The notes under the pieces: generated by a model | Database searches by the model: none | What the model saw: the letters and a program-made list of their open reading frames with translations, nothing else | Told to the model about the DNA's origin: nothing | Source of the DNA: Mucor racemosus | Lineage: Eukaryota > Mucoromycota > Mucoromycetes > Mucorales > Mucoraceae | Reading direction: 5' to 3' | Length of the DNA stretch: 64,000 bases | NCBI GenBank assembly: GCA_027405735.1 | Contig: JAPEHQ010000003.1 | Coordinates: 62,001 to 126,000 of the forward strand | Translations under genes and position numbers: made by a program | Shown: positions 46,372 to 58,165 of the stretch, piece after piece | Numbering within the stretch: the stretch's first letter is position 1 | Layout of the letters: each line of letters begins with the position of its first letter

Positions 46372-47880
46372 TGCACTCATTGCTATTAAATCGCATAATT
46401 TGACATGCATGCAGAAAACTCTTGAAGAATTTATTCTTTTTTTTTTTGGCAATGCTACAAATCATTGTTCAATATGACTGAATGTTAATGAATCAGAAAA
46501 AATAATACAACTGGTAAAAAACTGATACCCAATGTATATCGAGGGCAAGATAGATAAAAGATGCATTCATTGTGTAGTAGAAATTGTAACGTTTTGATGG
46601 ATAGAAATTACAGGACGACCAAGATGTTGTGTTTGCTCAGGATTTTTAAAAGGGTTTAAAAGCATGCTTTATCAAAATTACTATTTAGATGTTAAATACT
46701 CACCATATGCTATTGGTATCATCTTGTTTTTTATTTAATTACTGCAGTATTAAAAATCAAGCTTTTTATAGCTTACAGCTTACAACAATGACAATGGGAT
46801 GTTTCTGATTTTAGATTGACATCATCTATTATCATAAGGCGGGCTGATGATATGTTTGATACTACTTTAGATGGAACCAGTCAGTTTAATTTATGGAATT
46901 TGAATGCAAATACCGAGGAACCATTTGTAAGTACTTAATTTGATTCTGGTAAAGCATTGAATAAATTGGCTTGGGACAAAGAGAGTAAAAAGGTGACAAT
47001 AGGTTCCAGTGATGGCAATGTTTATGTTTACGATATTGGAGAGGTAAGACTAAAACTTAATGTAAATCACCTCTAGCGCAATAATTATAAAATAAGACTA
47101 TATTATCATCAAATAAACTACCACACAATATTAACATGTATAAAGATTCACAGTAATAAGCTTCTTGAATCAAGTGGATACAGCATCATAAATCCTTGAA
47201 AACGTTCTCAAGTATTATAAAATCTCTTATTTTTAAGACTTACGAGGCTTATAAGCGGAATATTAATTTAGAAAATTATTTTTGTCCAGATCATCAATTT
47301 TGACATTTTTTAATTTTTTTTTTCTGATTTTGCAAATCTAGAGTTAATTATACTACCAATTACAAAAACAAAAAATATACACATATACACAATTTAGCGC
47401 TCTATTTGATCAACAAAAAATAACAAACATTTTTATTATAGAATATTACGTGAAAATCCTTTAACCAAAAAACCGTTTTTGGGCCAAAAGTACAAAGTTT
47501 CATTACTTAATATTTAATATTAAGCTTTTATAAAGTGTGTATTATCTATAGCTACAATTTTCTCTCATAATGTAGTATATTTAAACGTTGATTTTGGTAT
47601 CAAAATTTGATTTTTCTGTTTTTTGATCAAAATCATGAGTGTTGGTAAGGGTAAAATGAGTCCCCGAAAAATGTCCGCTACAAAGTCTGAATTTTCAGAC
47701 CGTGCATGTCTAAATATAAGAAAAGTTGAACAAAAACGCCTTTTCATTTAAAGCTTAGATATTTACCATAGTATAAAAGACTTAGCCGTTCGATCGTGTT
47801 ATGCTCAATTACGGCATCGCTCTACGGGCTCGTTTTTGCAATTTGTTAATGAAGATATGTGTTTATATATTTTATAGAAT
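46372..47880 (+). mobile_element. Element A, copy 5 (partial, no termini)
   Basis: It begins within the element at the position equivalent to about 43,222 (ATTGCTATTAAATCGCATAA), immediately after the terminus of copy 4, as if copy 4 had inserted next to or into it. It contains the captured exon at 46,870-47,043, the core at 47,220-47,740, and ends near 47,880. Confidence 0.65.
46870..47043 (+). pseudogene. Captured dynein intermediate chain WD40 exon (copy 5)
   Basis: It translates 'LDGTSQFNLWNLNANTEEPF', a TAA after VST, then 'SGKALNKLAWDKESKKVTIG' and 'SSDGNVYVYDIGE' before GTAAG. It retains more of the 5' part of the exon than copies 3 and 4 but has a stop. Confidence 0.7.
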
Positions 47881-49105
47881 AAAAATCAATGCATTATACA
47901 TTTGACGATATTCAAAGCCTATCCTTTATATTATTTTATTATCACTGAAATTACATCGTTACTATTATTAAGCTTTTTGTTACGAAGATGATTTCTCAGG
48001 CGTTGATATATATACAGTATATTCATTAAAAATAGCCTGCAGGGCGATGCCGTAATTGAGCGTAGCGAGACTGAATGGTTAATCAATTATAATACTATAT
48101 CTATACAATTAACCCCTTTCAATAAAAACCAATATTTGGATACAAAAAAAACATGGCAGCTCCATCCTTTTAAGCCGTTAGTTAAGAGGCTATTATATTT
48201 ATTGATGGACTGGAGTTCAATATCAGCTTTTCTGTTGGGTTAATTGAGCCAATGACTACTTGTCATTGTTAAAATGAAGGTTGAGATATAGTAAATGCAG
48301 AACTCAAAAGTTGCTTTAGATGCTATTTTAATGTCTGAATTATCAAATCATCATGAACTATTGATATAATGTAATAATAACAATATGTTTTACAACAGAT
48401 CCCTACTAATGATGCCTCTCCCAAAATTGTTGAAGCACTTTCACGCAACCCCTCCTTTCATTAAAGAGCTTGTGAGCCCTCAAAGAGCCATCAATACCTT
48501 GTAAAAAAACACAAGTTTGATAAATATAGACATCAAAAATAGTTGCAGATATTTTTTCTTCTATATTTGAGAGCTCAGAGAAATATAATGAGACATCTAA
48601 ATTCTAAATTGGCCACAAACGGTCTCCATTGATAAGCATGCCCTAACTTTTTGTCTATGCCATCTTATTTTAAATAAAAAATATGGAGCTGTATATCATA
48701 TGCTATCAGTTTAGGTCCAATATTATATAGACATTTATCTCATGTGTATATGCTCAAAAAAATCCTTTGAAGATGAGAAAAAAGTTTGATGGTCGTAGCA
48801 ATTAAACTCCTCCCGGTTGCTATTTTCATGCTGGAAGCTCTGATAAAACGGCAATTTTATATATTTATGTATAGCTTAATCAGCAAAAGATAATCTTTAA
48901 TATATTTTTTATAACATAGTGAGGGTATATGTGGTTTTTAAAACCTTCAAACATCTCCATTGCCAATACAACTGTAGTGGGATATCTTGAAAACTTGTAG
49001 CTATTGTGACTGGGAAGACAAACCTTTCCCCTCCTTTTTGACATATAACCCCGGGCTATGTCAAGAATTATCGTTTCTCTTTATTAACTCTACTATTATC
49101 ATACA
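47881..49105. other. Intergenic
   Basis: It includes a short piece near 48,030-48,085 ('GCCGTAATTGAGC') resembling element A, then about 1 kb of unassigned sequence upstream of mL41. A short exon-like phrase at about 48,402-48,460 after TTTACAACAG ('IPTNDASPKIVEALSRNPSF') may be a gene remnant but cannot be supported further. Confidence 0.35.
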
Positions 49106-49469
49106 ATGTTTGGTGTTATCAAGTCTATTCCCAGAGGTGCAAGCCGTTTACAATTAACAGCAAAGAAGGGACACAATTTTTACAAAGGTAGTTTACAAAT
49201 CAATTTGAGGATTAAGAATGTTTAAATGTTGATGAAATCGAATAATTAGGTACTGGTTCTGGTGCTATGGGTAGACATACCAAGAATGGTGGTTATTTAG
49301 TTGATTGGAATAAAGTTAGAAGCTTCGTTGTGCCTGATCTCGAAGGATTTGCTGTATGTATTTCATTTTATAAAAGACATTTCTCATATAATTAACATGC
49401 AAATTATAGCTTGGACCTTACGTTTCTCGTAAAACACCTGTTTTAGCCAAGAAGAATGCCACCATCTAA
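49106..49469 (+). CDS. MRPL27: Mitochondrial large-subunit ribosomal protein mL41
   Basis: Three exons, 49,106-49,187, 49,250-49,353 and 49,410-49,469, give 81 aa. The protein contains 'LTAKKGHNFYKGTGSGAMG', 'RHTKNGGYLVDWNKVRSFVV' and 'PDLEGFALGPYVS', the hallmark of mL41 (MRPL27 in yeast, MRPL41 in animals), a component of the mitochondrial ribosome large subunit. The basic N-terminus 'MFGVIKSIPRGASRLQ' fits mitochondrial import. It is shorter than many homologues, ending right after the conserved core. It is convergent with UFD2, with 191 bp between stops. Confidence 0.88.
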
Positions 49470-49660
49470 TATTTGTAAATCATCACTCAGTAAATTAAAT
49501 GGATAGATAGACTCTCATACAACCTATTCATTACAAACTAAACTTGGAAATTAATAATAAAAAAGAAAGATATTGTGTATAGTAAAATTTTCTTTTTATT
49601 TATTTGTTTGTGTGTGTGTGTGTATATGTATCAAGACGAGAGTGTATTAGATTGTTAGGG

Positions 49661-52600
49661 TTAAAGACTTGTATCCATAGCATCTGTCTTTTTGCCTTTT
49701 TGTTCTGCTTTCCATTCGGCAATTTTAGTTTTTAATTCAGTTGCAGGTTCAACCATGTCCATGGATAATGGCATACGATTGAAAGGATCACGAGTATCAC
49801 CCAACAAATGAGCACGAATAGTACCACGATCGACAATTACTTGAGATGTAGGTAATAAAACTGGATCTTCCATTAAAGTAAAGAAAATAGGATCTAATAC
49901 GATAATTAGTATCAACATTTCACCAACAAAAGCATTAAAAAGCCTACCCAAAAATTCATCGGGAACCTCGCCCAACTCTTCCTCTTCCTCAACACCACTT
50001 TGAATAGCCAATTCTACACGATTAACAAACTTTTCAAGTGCACGGATATCATCAATTGATTTCAAACCATGTTTTTGTAAAATAGAAGCAGCCTTTGAAA
50101 AGTATTCTTTGCGGTAAGATCTGCCATCACGGGCAACAGCTTCAACAAAAGTAGTTGAGTTCAAGTTTAAATAGACATCCATAATCTCGGATAGCAATTT
50201 ACGAGGTTGGAAGTGGTATTTTTCAGGATTGGCTACCTTGAGTTCAGTACATTTAGGTCCAACTAATTGAACTAGATTGTAATCCAACATGGCAGCTAAA
50301 CGATCTACAATTTCATTGACCAAGAAAGGTTCAATAACTTCAGCTGTCATATATTTAAGCATATGTACTGTTTCATTGCCAAGTGCAACATAGGATTGAG
50401 CTTGTCTTTCTAATGATGGAAGACTACCTTCACGTTCTTGACGATGTTGCTATTGGAAATCAAGTTAGGTTGATTGCGGATAGCTTGCAATAAGTTTATT
50501 ACTTACAGGTGTTTGTGCTTGCCAAGATACTTGATCTTTCATTTCTAATTGAATTTGATGAATTTCAGTAAGTTTACTCAAACTTTCGTCCATGAGATAG
50601 GTCACATCACTCATCAACATGTTGACAAAACGAGTAAAAGTGTTGGAGTTTCTAATGTAAATCAATAAATTTCTAGTTATTTTACATGATTAATGATATT
50701 TGTCTTACTGGCTTTCTTCTCTCAACTTGGCGCGATGAGCAGGATGACTCCAAATGGTCTTCATAATATGGCTGATGTTATAACGAATGTTGAATTTGTC
50801 GTAGAACTGAGAACTAGCACCAGTTTGTTCAACCTCTGTCAAATGTATATGTTTAACACAACTGTAAATAAAATACGTTTCAAATAATGAAACTTACCAA
50901 CATAGAAATTCATCAAAGAAGGAACCAAATGTTGCAATGCTAAAGGATGAGAATTAAGAATAGATTCTAATTCACCTGGCACACCTTTCGCAATAGGGTA
51001 AGTAAAGAAGAACAGAATTTCCACTAATTTAGCCTTCAAGTAAGGATTCTTTACATATTTGGTACTTCTCAAGAAGGTAATAATAAAAGTAACGAGTTCA
51101 TCATGAGGGCATTGCATCATGACTCTAGTTTCATAGCCATATTTACCAATAAAGATGAACAACTCAACAATATCTTCAATGATCCATTCAGGGAGCATAG
51201 CAAATGCTTCGGGAACAGTATCGGATAATGGCAAATTGACTTTTTCCCAAGGATGTTTATGCTTGGGATCCACAATACGGATCATCCATGCCATGACAAG
51301 ATCATAGAAACGTAAAGCTTCAGTCAAGAAAATAGGATCTAAAAGCATTGTTTCATAAGCTAAACGATATGTTGTCATTTGATCGAATTTAGCCTTCATT
51401 CTTTTGGCAACGAAATCGCTCATGACACCTTGAGGAGTCTATAATAATGTGAGCAAATGCAAAAATCAATTATCTATAAATCTTACATTGGCTGTACGAA
51501 GAGCATCTGCTTGAGCTTTATCGTTTTGCTTCTTGACTTCGTTATATTCACGCATAAATTCATTAAAATTGACTAAAGCACGAATGGGACCATAATGCAT
51601 AAATGCAAGCGTCATGAAAAATGCCTCAGTAATGAAATTATGATCTATGTGAAATGTTAGATCAAGAATCCGATCATCTAATGTGGAAACTCTTTACTCT
51701 TCAATTCCTGTATTTGGCCATAGTAGGCATCAGATTGTTCTTTGGTTGCATTGATCTTTGTGTCCTCAGAGACATCTAAACGTTTGCTAGTGCGGAAGAA
51801 TGTAGGATCGATTTTATCAATCTTGGAAGCACGGACATCCAAGAATGGATCACAAAAAGATAAAAGAACAGCAGCAATATTGTGCATGAATCCATCCGAA
51901 GAAACAGCTTGTATATCTACTTGCATTTGCGCTCTCTTTTCATTCAATCTAATAATATGTCCAAAATATTCCAATAAATGATTTCTGGCATCTGGACTTG
52001 CTCTGACAATAGAATTACTAATACCAAACATGGATCTCTGTAAAAATTCATTAATTGTTAAATTTTTCGTTTGCAATGTCGAAAATTTCGTACCTGAATA
52101 TTTTGAACACTGCCTCGAAGACCATTTTTGCAAGATGCAAGGTCTGCAGCATTTCTATTTTCTGAGTTTTGGAAATAGGATTCAGCAACTTTTGGCTGAA
52201 TTATGTAATATTAGCATTAAATCAATTTCTTATTTGTGATGGAACTTACTGCCATATCAGGATATGCACTTAATTTAAAAAAGGGGCCAAGAAGCGAGAC
52301 ATCTTCGATATTTTTGGCTGTAACATTGGAAGGGTTGAATTCAGGAAGTTCAGCCATCTACATTTGAATATTAGAATTCATACTAATCTCTTACAATTTC
52401 AATAAATTTACCATTGCAGCAACAGCCTTGTTTTCACACAAATAAGAAACTGATTGAATACTGGTTTTACAATCTCCCAAGATATTTTGCAAACGAAGTT
52501 CACCTGAAATTGAAGCAAAAGCAGGGCCAAGAATCTGCATAATATTTAATATTTTCCCTAATAAAAAATCGCAATATCTATATATATATATATACCATAT

Positions 52601-53797
52601 CAAGTCCATCATTATTGAAACGACTAATCAATTCTACGATATATTCACTTGGTAATCCTTGAGGTGTATCAGGTTGAGATCTAAGACGAGGCACAAGCTG
52701 TTCTGCAGCTCCAACTGGAACACTAAATAATCCAAAGCGTTAATTGCATATCTCGAAGCTTGTAAATTTGTTTCTTACTTTTGAACTTGAGGGAACATAT
52801 CAGGCATCTGAAGCACAAGTCCAGAGTAAGATACAATCAAAGTTTTAACACTATCTAATACTGCCAATCTCTGATCAAGAACGGATTTTTGCAAGTTTTT
52901 GCTTTTTTGAAGTGTATTCTTACGAATTTCATATACTGTTTTCCAGCAATTCAAAAGGTAATCAAAATGTAAAGTATATAAAGTGTTTGCAATATCTTGA
53001 GGAAGCTCTTGATGTTGCTCAGTAGGATCTAATGAGAGTCTAGCGACGATAATACGATCCAAATATTGTTGGTTGAGCTTATTTGGTTGAGGCTCTAAAT
53101 TTGGTAATGCATTAGCATGAATTTTTGTTGTATGTAGGTTTACTATTTTACCTTGTTCTTCAACGAGTTCGTCTACCAAACCAGCCAAATATACACACTT
53201 TCCTTGCTTATATATGTTGGCGGACTACATTACAAGTTAGTTTACTTGATTTCATATCACTGTTGTTGATAAAAGCTTACATTCAAAGTTACTTGCAAGA
53301 TACGAGAAAGTACATCATCTTGCCAATCCTCAAAACTTTTAGCTGGTTTAACTACAATTGGTTGTGATTGAGTAGGTGTAGTTGGCGTATGTACAGGCTG
53401 AATAGATTTCTAATTGTTTTATGAATATATACGTTTAGGTCATATTATGTCAAGATTAATGTGTATTTTTTTTTTTTTTTTTACCTCTGTGGTGGGGGTT
53501 GTAACATTGACAAGAGACTTTTTGGGCTTCTTTAAAGGCACCACTTCATCTAAAGTTTGGAGCACTGGTTTATTCGCAATACTAGATTTGTGCTCGGTTG
53601 CTTTTGGTTGAGGTTCTGTGGAGGATGTCGCTGATGATTGCGTCGCCGATGCTTGTTGTTGTTGTTGCATCTTTGCTAGACGCTTGAGACGTATCTATAA
53701 TAATGGTTGATTTAGTATTTTAGTCATGTCAAATCGTCCTGATTTCTTAATATTTTACTTTGTCAGCATCAGATATTGATTGTTCGTTATTATCCAT
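49661..53797 (-). CDS. UFD2: Ubiquitin conjugation factor E4 (U-box, UFD2)
   Basis: Fifteen exons join in phase to 1108 aa: 53,759-53,797; 53,485-53,694; 53,281-53,409; 53,152-53,224; 52,779-53,094; 52,596-52,722; 52,412-52,534; 52,250-52,357; 52,094-52,195; 51,698-52,037; 51,487-51,644; 50,898-51,438; 50,709-50,835; 50,507-50,651; 49,661-50,449. The start is 'MDNNEQSISDADKIRLKRLA'. The large core is helical, as in Ufd2p ('FNPSNVTAKNIEDVSLLGPF', 'NPYLKAKLVEILFF', 'TFTRFVNMLMSDVTYLMDES'). The C-terminal U-box is 'DPIFFTLMEDPVLLPTSQVI', 'VDRGTIRAHLLGDTRDPFNR'. The protein extends short ubiquitin chains with Cdc48 (E4 activity). Several introns are multiples of three, so unspliced frames stay open. 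Confidence 0.92.
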
Positions 53798-54229
53798 TAT
53801 TCGTAATAAGGTTTTTCTTGAAGATGGGAAGGGTATTAATCACATTACATTGCAAACGCGCATTTTGTACATGATTAGAGCAGCCACGTCATATACTAGG
53901 AACACCACTATGGACCTGATTTAATAATGTATCAATCAGTTATAGATCATCATTTCGAGATGTTGTCATTTAACAAATGATGCTAATTTATTTTTGGTTG
54001 AATTTAGCAGTATGTATGCTATATCCACAAAAGCAAACCGTTCAAATTTGCTTTGTAATCCAAGACTTTCTTAATTCTTTAACCAACATTGACAAATGAA
54101 CATTTGGAGATGATTCATGCCATTAACATTGAATTCCCGGCAAACTTAATTTATAATTTTTTTTATACAAGAATTTCTTCTCTTCTCACTCACTTGCTAT
54201 ATTTTTGATAAAACATAAACAATTCAAAT
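53798..54229. promoter_or_regulatory. Divergent promoter region, UFD2/CAB5
   Basis: 432 bp separate the two start codons. The CAB5 side is pyrimidine-rich (TTCTTCTCTTCTCACTCAC). No individual site can be assigned. Confidence 0.45.
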
Positions 54230-55008
54230 ATGAAACTCATTGGATTAACAGGTGGAATTTCTACAGGTAGTATTTTGATATGAAGCAAATATAATCGCAA
54301 ATATATTAATCAAATAAACGTCAAGGAAAATCAACTGTATCCGCACTGTTAAAAGAGCAAAATATTCCCATCATCGACGCTGATAAAATTGCAAGGGATA
54401 TTGTTGAACCGGGAAGAAAAGCAAATCAATTAATCAGACAGCATTTTGGTGATGAAGTCTTCTTGCCAGATGGCCATTTAGATAGACCGAAATTAGGTCA
54501 AATTATCTTTCAAGATCCTGAAAAAAGAAAAATATTGAATCGCTGTACACATCCGTACGTAAGACTTGAAATGTTGAAACAAGCATTTATTTATTGGATC
54601 AAAGGTGCTGACCTTGTTATATTTGATGTGCCATTATTGATTGAGAGCAAGTTGGATCGATTTATGAGCACAACAGTGGTTGTATATTGCTCGGATATAC
54701 TTCAATTGCAAAGGTTAAGAAGAAGAGATAACTTATCTGAAGAGCAAGCATTACAGCGAATGAAAGCACAAATGCCAATGACCGACAAAATAGCAAAAGC
54801 AGATATTGTATTGGATAATTCAAGTGATTTGTTACAACTGGAAATTCAAGTGAAAAATATGACTAAAAAACTTAAACCATCTACATTTACTTGGTTATTT
54901 GAATACGCTGGTCCTCCTGTAGCTTTGGTTTTACTATCTGTTCTAGTTAAACAATATGCCCCCACTTTATTAAATACCATTGGCGATAGCATTGCAACCT
55001 TAAGATAA
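54230..55008 (+). CDS. CAB5: Dephospho-CoA kinase
   Basis: Two exons, 54,230-54,266 and 54,326-55,008, give 239 aa, close to yeast Cab5 (241). The intron splits the P-loop codon. The spliced N-terminus reads 'MKLIGLTGGISTGKSTVSAL', with Walker A at residues 8-16; Ser-Thr stands where most homologues have Ala-Ser. Then come 'PIIDADKIARDIVEPGRKAN', 'THPYVRLEML', 'LVIFDVPLLIESKLD' and 'ADIVLDNSSD', all diagnostic of CoaE kinases. It phosphorylates dephospho-CoA in the last step of CoA synthesis. A C-terminal hydrophobic stretch ('PPVALVLLSVLVKQYAP') could anchor it to a membrane, as suggested for fungal CoA-synthesising complexes. Its stop is five bases from that of DFR1. Confidence 0.92.
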
Positions 55009-55013
55009 TAAAA

Positions 55014-55662
55014 TTATTCTTTAATATATAACGTAAATTCATATTCCAATTCCTTGTGTTTTTGAATTCCTTGAGGACATTGTTGCTCGACATAATCTTC
55101 TAATTCTTGATGGCTCGCCAAACGAAACTTTTTATCGTCAATTGTTGGGAAAAATGTATCGCAATCAACCTTGGATTTCACTCGAGTAAGTAAAATATGA
55201 GAACAATCAGCCTGTTGAATTGCTAAATTGTACATCTGTGCCCCTCCAATAACAAATACGCGACCATGTTTTGTGGGATCAACAGCTTTGAAAGCGCTTT
55301 CAAGAGAATCTACTACAATAGTATTTTGTTGTGTAGCGTCTGCGAGAAATCTATAAGGTAAGAGCTTAGATGGTTGAAAAATTATTGTATGTACAAAATA
55401 ATTACAAATCGTAGGATGGGTTTCTTGATACGACAATATTAAATCTGTTGTCCAACGGCCTAAATTTGGGTGGAATAGATTCCCAAGTAACTCGGCCCAT
55501 AATAACAGCGTTTTGAACATTAGGTTTTTGTAAAGCTTGAGGTACGTGTGCTGTTACATGTTTAAAGAATGCCATGTCTTTGGGAATACGCCATGGTAAA
55601 TTGTTTAGGATTCCAATACCTAATTCTTCGGTAGCTGCGACAATTAAAGCAAATTGTGTCAT
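55014..55662 (-). CDS. DFR1: Dihydrofolate reductase
   Basis: Two exons, 55,406-55,662 and 55,014-55,350, give 197 aa. The start ATG at 55,662 is chosen because it opens directly into the DHFR fold, 'MTQFALIVAATEELGIGILN'; the frame upstream is open but unlike DHFR. Key motifs are 'NNLPWRIPKDMAFFK' (substrate Asp/Glu position and the WRIPKDM loop), 'NAVIMGRVTWESIPPKFRPL', 'NIVVSR' and 'VFVIGGAQMYNLAI', all matching fungal DHFR. It reduces dihydrofolate with NADPH and is the classic antifolate target. The 3' UTR must overlap CAB5. Confidence 0.92.
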
Positions 55663-56199
55663 GTTTTGAGTTAAAAGTGTAATTTCAGGCCACATATGTC
55701 CATCAAGTTTAGTTTGCATGTATAAAAATGTGACGCTACAAAGAGTGGCTTGAATTGCATCTATGTGATTGATTACAGGCCCAGACAATTAGAGAACTGT
55801 CAAATACATGACAAAGGAAGAACTTACAGTAGCGACATGAGCCTTTCGAACCTTTTGTTTCGTTAAATCCCATAAGTAATATGCAATTTATTAAACACTC
55901 TTTATTGCGTCAAAGGTTCTCTGTTTGAATTTACGATGTTGGAGGGATGATAATATCTAAACATGGACTTAGACCCAATTGTAGCGACAGTAGTTTCAGC
56001 CAATATATAATACGATGCTCGATGTACTTTTCATTACATACGTCTGTTTGATTGAGCATATATAACGCCTTGAAATTTGCCATCTGGATATTGATCAATA
56101 GGGGGGTTTTTTTTTCAAAGTTTTCATTTTTTTGAAATCGAAGCGTAACTTATCTCCTTTTCTAAGACTAACGCAATACTAAGTACTTTTTGGGATACA
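55663..56199. other. Intergenic, upstream of DFR1
   Basis: Promoter side of DFR1. The DHFR frame remains open for 42 codons upstream of the chosen ATG, so a longer N-terminus cannot be wholly excluded. Nothing else is recognised. Confidence 0.4.
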
Positions 56200-57424
56200 A
56201 CTTAGATACTGTTAAACAGATATGAATTGGTTGCGTTATGTTACATATTCCTAAATTTATTTTATATCTCACGAAAGACTCAAAAACACGTAAATTTCAC
56301 TGTTTTTTCCTTGAAAACTGGGCCTCATTTTTTATCCCTGCTCTACTTTTTGTTTTCACTAAATAACACAAAAAACAAATTATATGCCAATGTACCTGAG
56401 ATGTCCAGCTTTAATCTAAAAACAAGTATCCGAAAATATCCTATTTTTTGCAGTTGGTATTAATTTTTTAATGCTAAGGTTTCGGATTTTTACGCGTATT
56501 TCACTGCTATAGGATTGAAAACTTTGAGGCTTCATATCTCTAGAAAAAATTAAGCTATACTAACACTCTCTAATAATGAAACTTACTTGTTTTGAAGTGC
56601 TCTATAACATGTTTTAATATAAAAAAATTCTGAGCAGTTTTATTTTTATTCATTTTTTTGGCATTTCTATAATAGGTTTCAAAATATTGGTTAATTTAAA
56701 CAAAATTCTTTTTACATTCATGTCATTGAGCTCGTTAAGCTCTCTCGGACCCAATTTAGTTTTTTTGAAAATATTGATTTTTCATGGAGATATCCGCAAA
56801 AATGTGTACAAAAAGATACCTTCGTTTCTAGCTTCCATTTTCCCCTTGTATACCCTCATCCCAAATTCTGAATTTGAAAAAAAAATGACAAAAATCTCGT
56901 TTTCTCTACGAAAAATGCAGCTAAAAGGTTCAGCAATATTTCAATCGATAGATAATGCTTTTGTGCATCATTCCTATTACTTATATTTAAAATGTAATTA
57001 TAAAAAGTGATGTATATCTTCAAAAAACCTTTAAAATTTCATTTGCATTTTATGCACAATTTAATGTGGAATATTTGTCTGGTTTTTATGTAGGTGGATG
57101 CAAAATTTAAAACTGTACAAAAACTATTTAATACACTAGGTCAACTTACTTTGCCGTTTATGAGCCATTAAACAATTTTGGTTTTTGATTCATTTTTTGA
57201 TCAATTTCATTACTACTACTGATCGATTTTGGAACTCAGTTATCATAAGATTAAGCTATAATATAAACTATTATTTAGATTATCTTGACGAAAATCAATA
57301 TTTTTCGATGAAACAAAAAATACCAAGTAGCTTTCAATTGGATTTAACTTGTTAATACAAAAAATTATTGCCGCAATTAAGAAGCTTAATTGTTACAATG
57401 GATTTTAGGATAATTTTTGGTATA
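56200..57424 (+). repeat. Repeat B, copy 6 (interrupted)
   Basis: It matches copy 5 (40,260-41,400) along its length with substitutions and small indels, including 'AAGCTCTCTCGGACCCAA' and the reverse-strand frame. It is interrupted at 57,425 by a solo LTR; a distal piece resumes at about 58,030-58,165 (ATGAGAAAATTCGAAACC). Confidence 0.75.
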
Positions 57425-57722
57425 TGTTAGTAGTATCTGAGAGTTTATGGATACATACAACCTTATTTATAGAAAGAATAATAATAAAGACTAGTAACAT
57501 TTATCATAGAGAACGTAGGCTTTCTTATTACTACAAAAACTAATGGTAAAAGAAAGAACTAAGAGCTTCTAGGTCTTGGTTTAAAAGACCATTTATAAGA
57601 ATTACATTTCAATATGAGTTAGAAATGGAATTAGCTTCAAAATTGGCTGTTTAATATCCTCGAAAACCGACAGTATCTTTTATATCTATGCTAAATAAGC
57701 GATATCCTGTTTTTGTTATACA
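57425..57722. mobile_element. Putative solo LTR (TSD GTATA) inside repeat B copy 6
   Basis: This 298-bp block starts TGTTAGTAGTATC and ends TTTTTGTTATACA (TG...CA). GTATA stands immediately on both sides (57,420-57,424 and 57,723-57,727). It breaks the alignment of repeat B and holds an AATAATAAAG signal. It has no coding capacity. Confidence 0.6.
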
Positions 57723-57727
57723 GTATA

Positions 57728-58029
57728 GTTGAAGAACTAATTCATTACTCATTCTATTTTAATTGTATTCTTTTCAAGTAATATTTATCAAACCTGAAAA
57801 TATACGACAGGTGCGAGTAAATTGATATTGTAATGTGGTCATTAGTTGTGTCACAGTGGGGGTAGTAATACTGTAGAATGGCTTGCATAAGCTGGAGATT
57901 GATATGCAATACGGATAAGGTAATAATATGTAATGTGATTGGAATAATAGAAATAATAGATTAAGCTAGACAGGCTCATGGCAGTTAGGCCAATTCATTT
58001 ATATTCTGGTATCAACCTTTCCATTTACA
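57728..58029. other. Unassigned sequence inside repeat B copy 6
   Basis: About 300 bp between the putative LTR and the resumption of repeat B; no homology to other B copies was noticed. It may be a second insertion or a portion lost from copies 4 and 5. Confidence 0.3.
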
Positions 58030-58165
58030 AACAGTTGGCAATGGCCCATAGAGGGATGGTACATCTTTGAAAACCTGATAAAATTCGACTCAGTATTGGA
58101 TGAGAAAATTCGAAACCATTTGAAATCGTTCGAACCTTACTTGACATTGTGGTAACAAAAACCTT
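58030..58165 (+). repeat. Repeat B, distal fragment of copy 6
   Basis: It resembles 41,470-41,638 (end of copy 5), including the terminal GGTAACAAAAACCTT, which corresponds to GATAACAAAAGCCTT just before the CACTA-like terminus at 41,639. No element A follows here. Confidence 0.5.

Noticed and set aside
41636..46374. Proof of CACTA transposition by a 3-bp target-site duplication for copy 4
   Set aside because: The flanking triplets CTT and TGC differ, so the insertion mechanism cannot be confirmed from this copy; the right end is TAATG rather than TAGTG.
55663..55788. N-terminal extension of DHFR from about 55,788
   Set aside because: DHFR homology starts at 'MTQFALIVAATEELG'; the upstream part has no resemblance to a presequence and lies in the expected leader.
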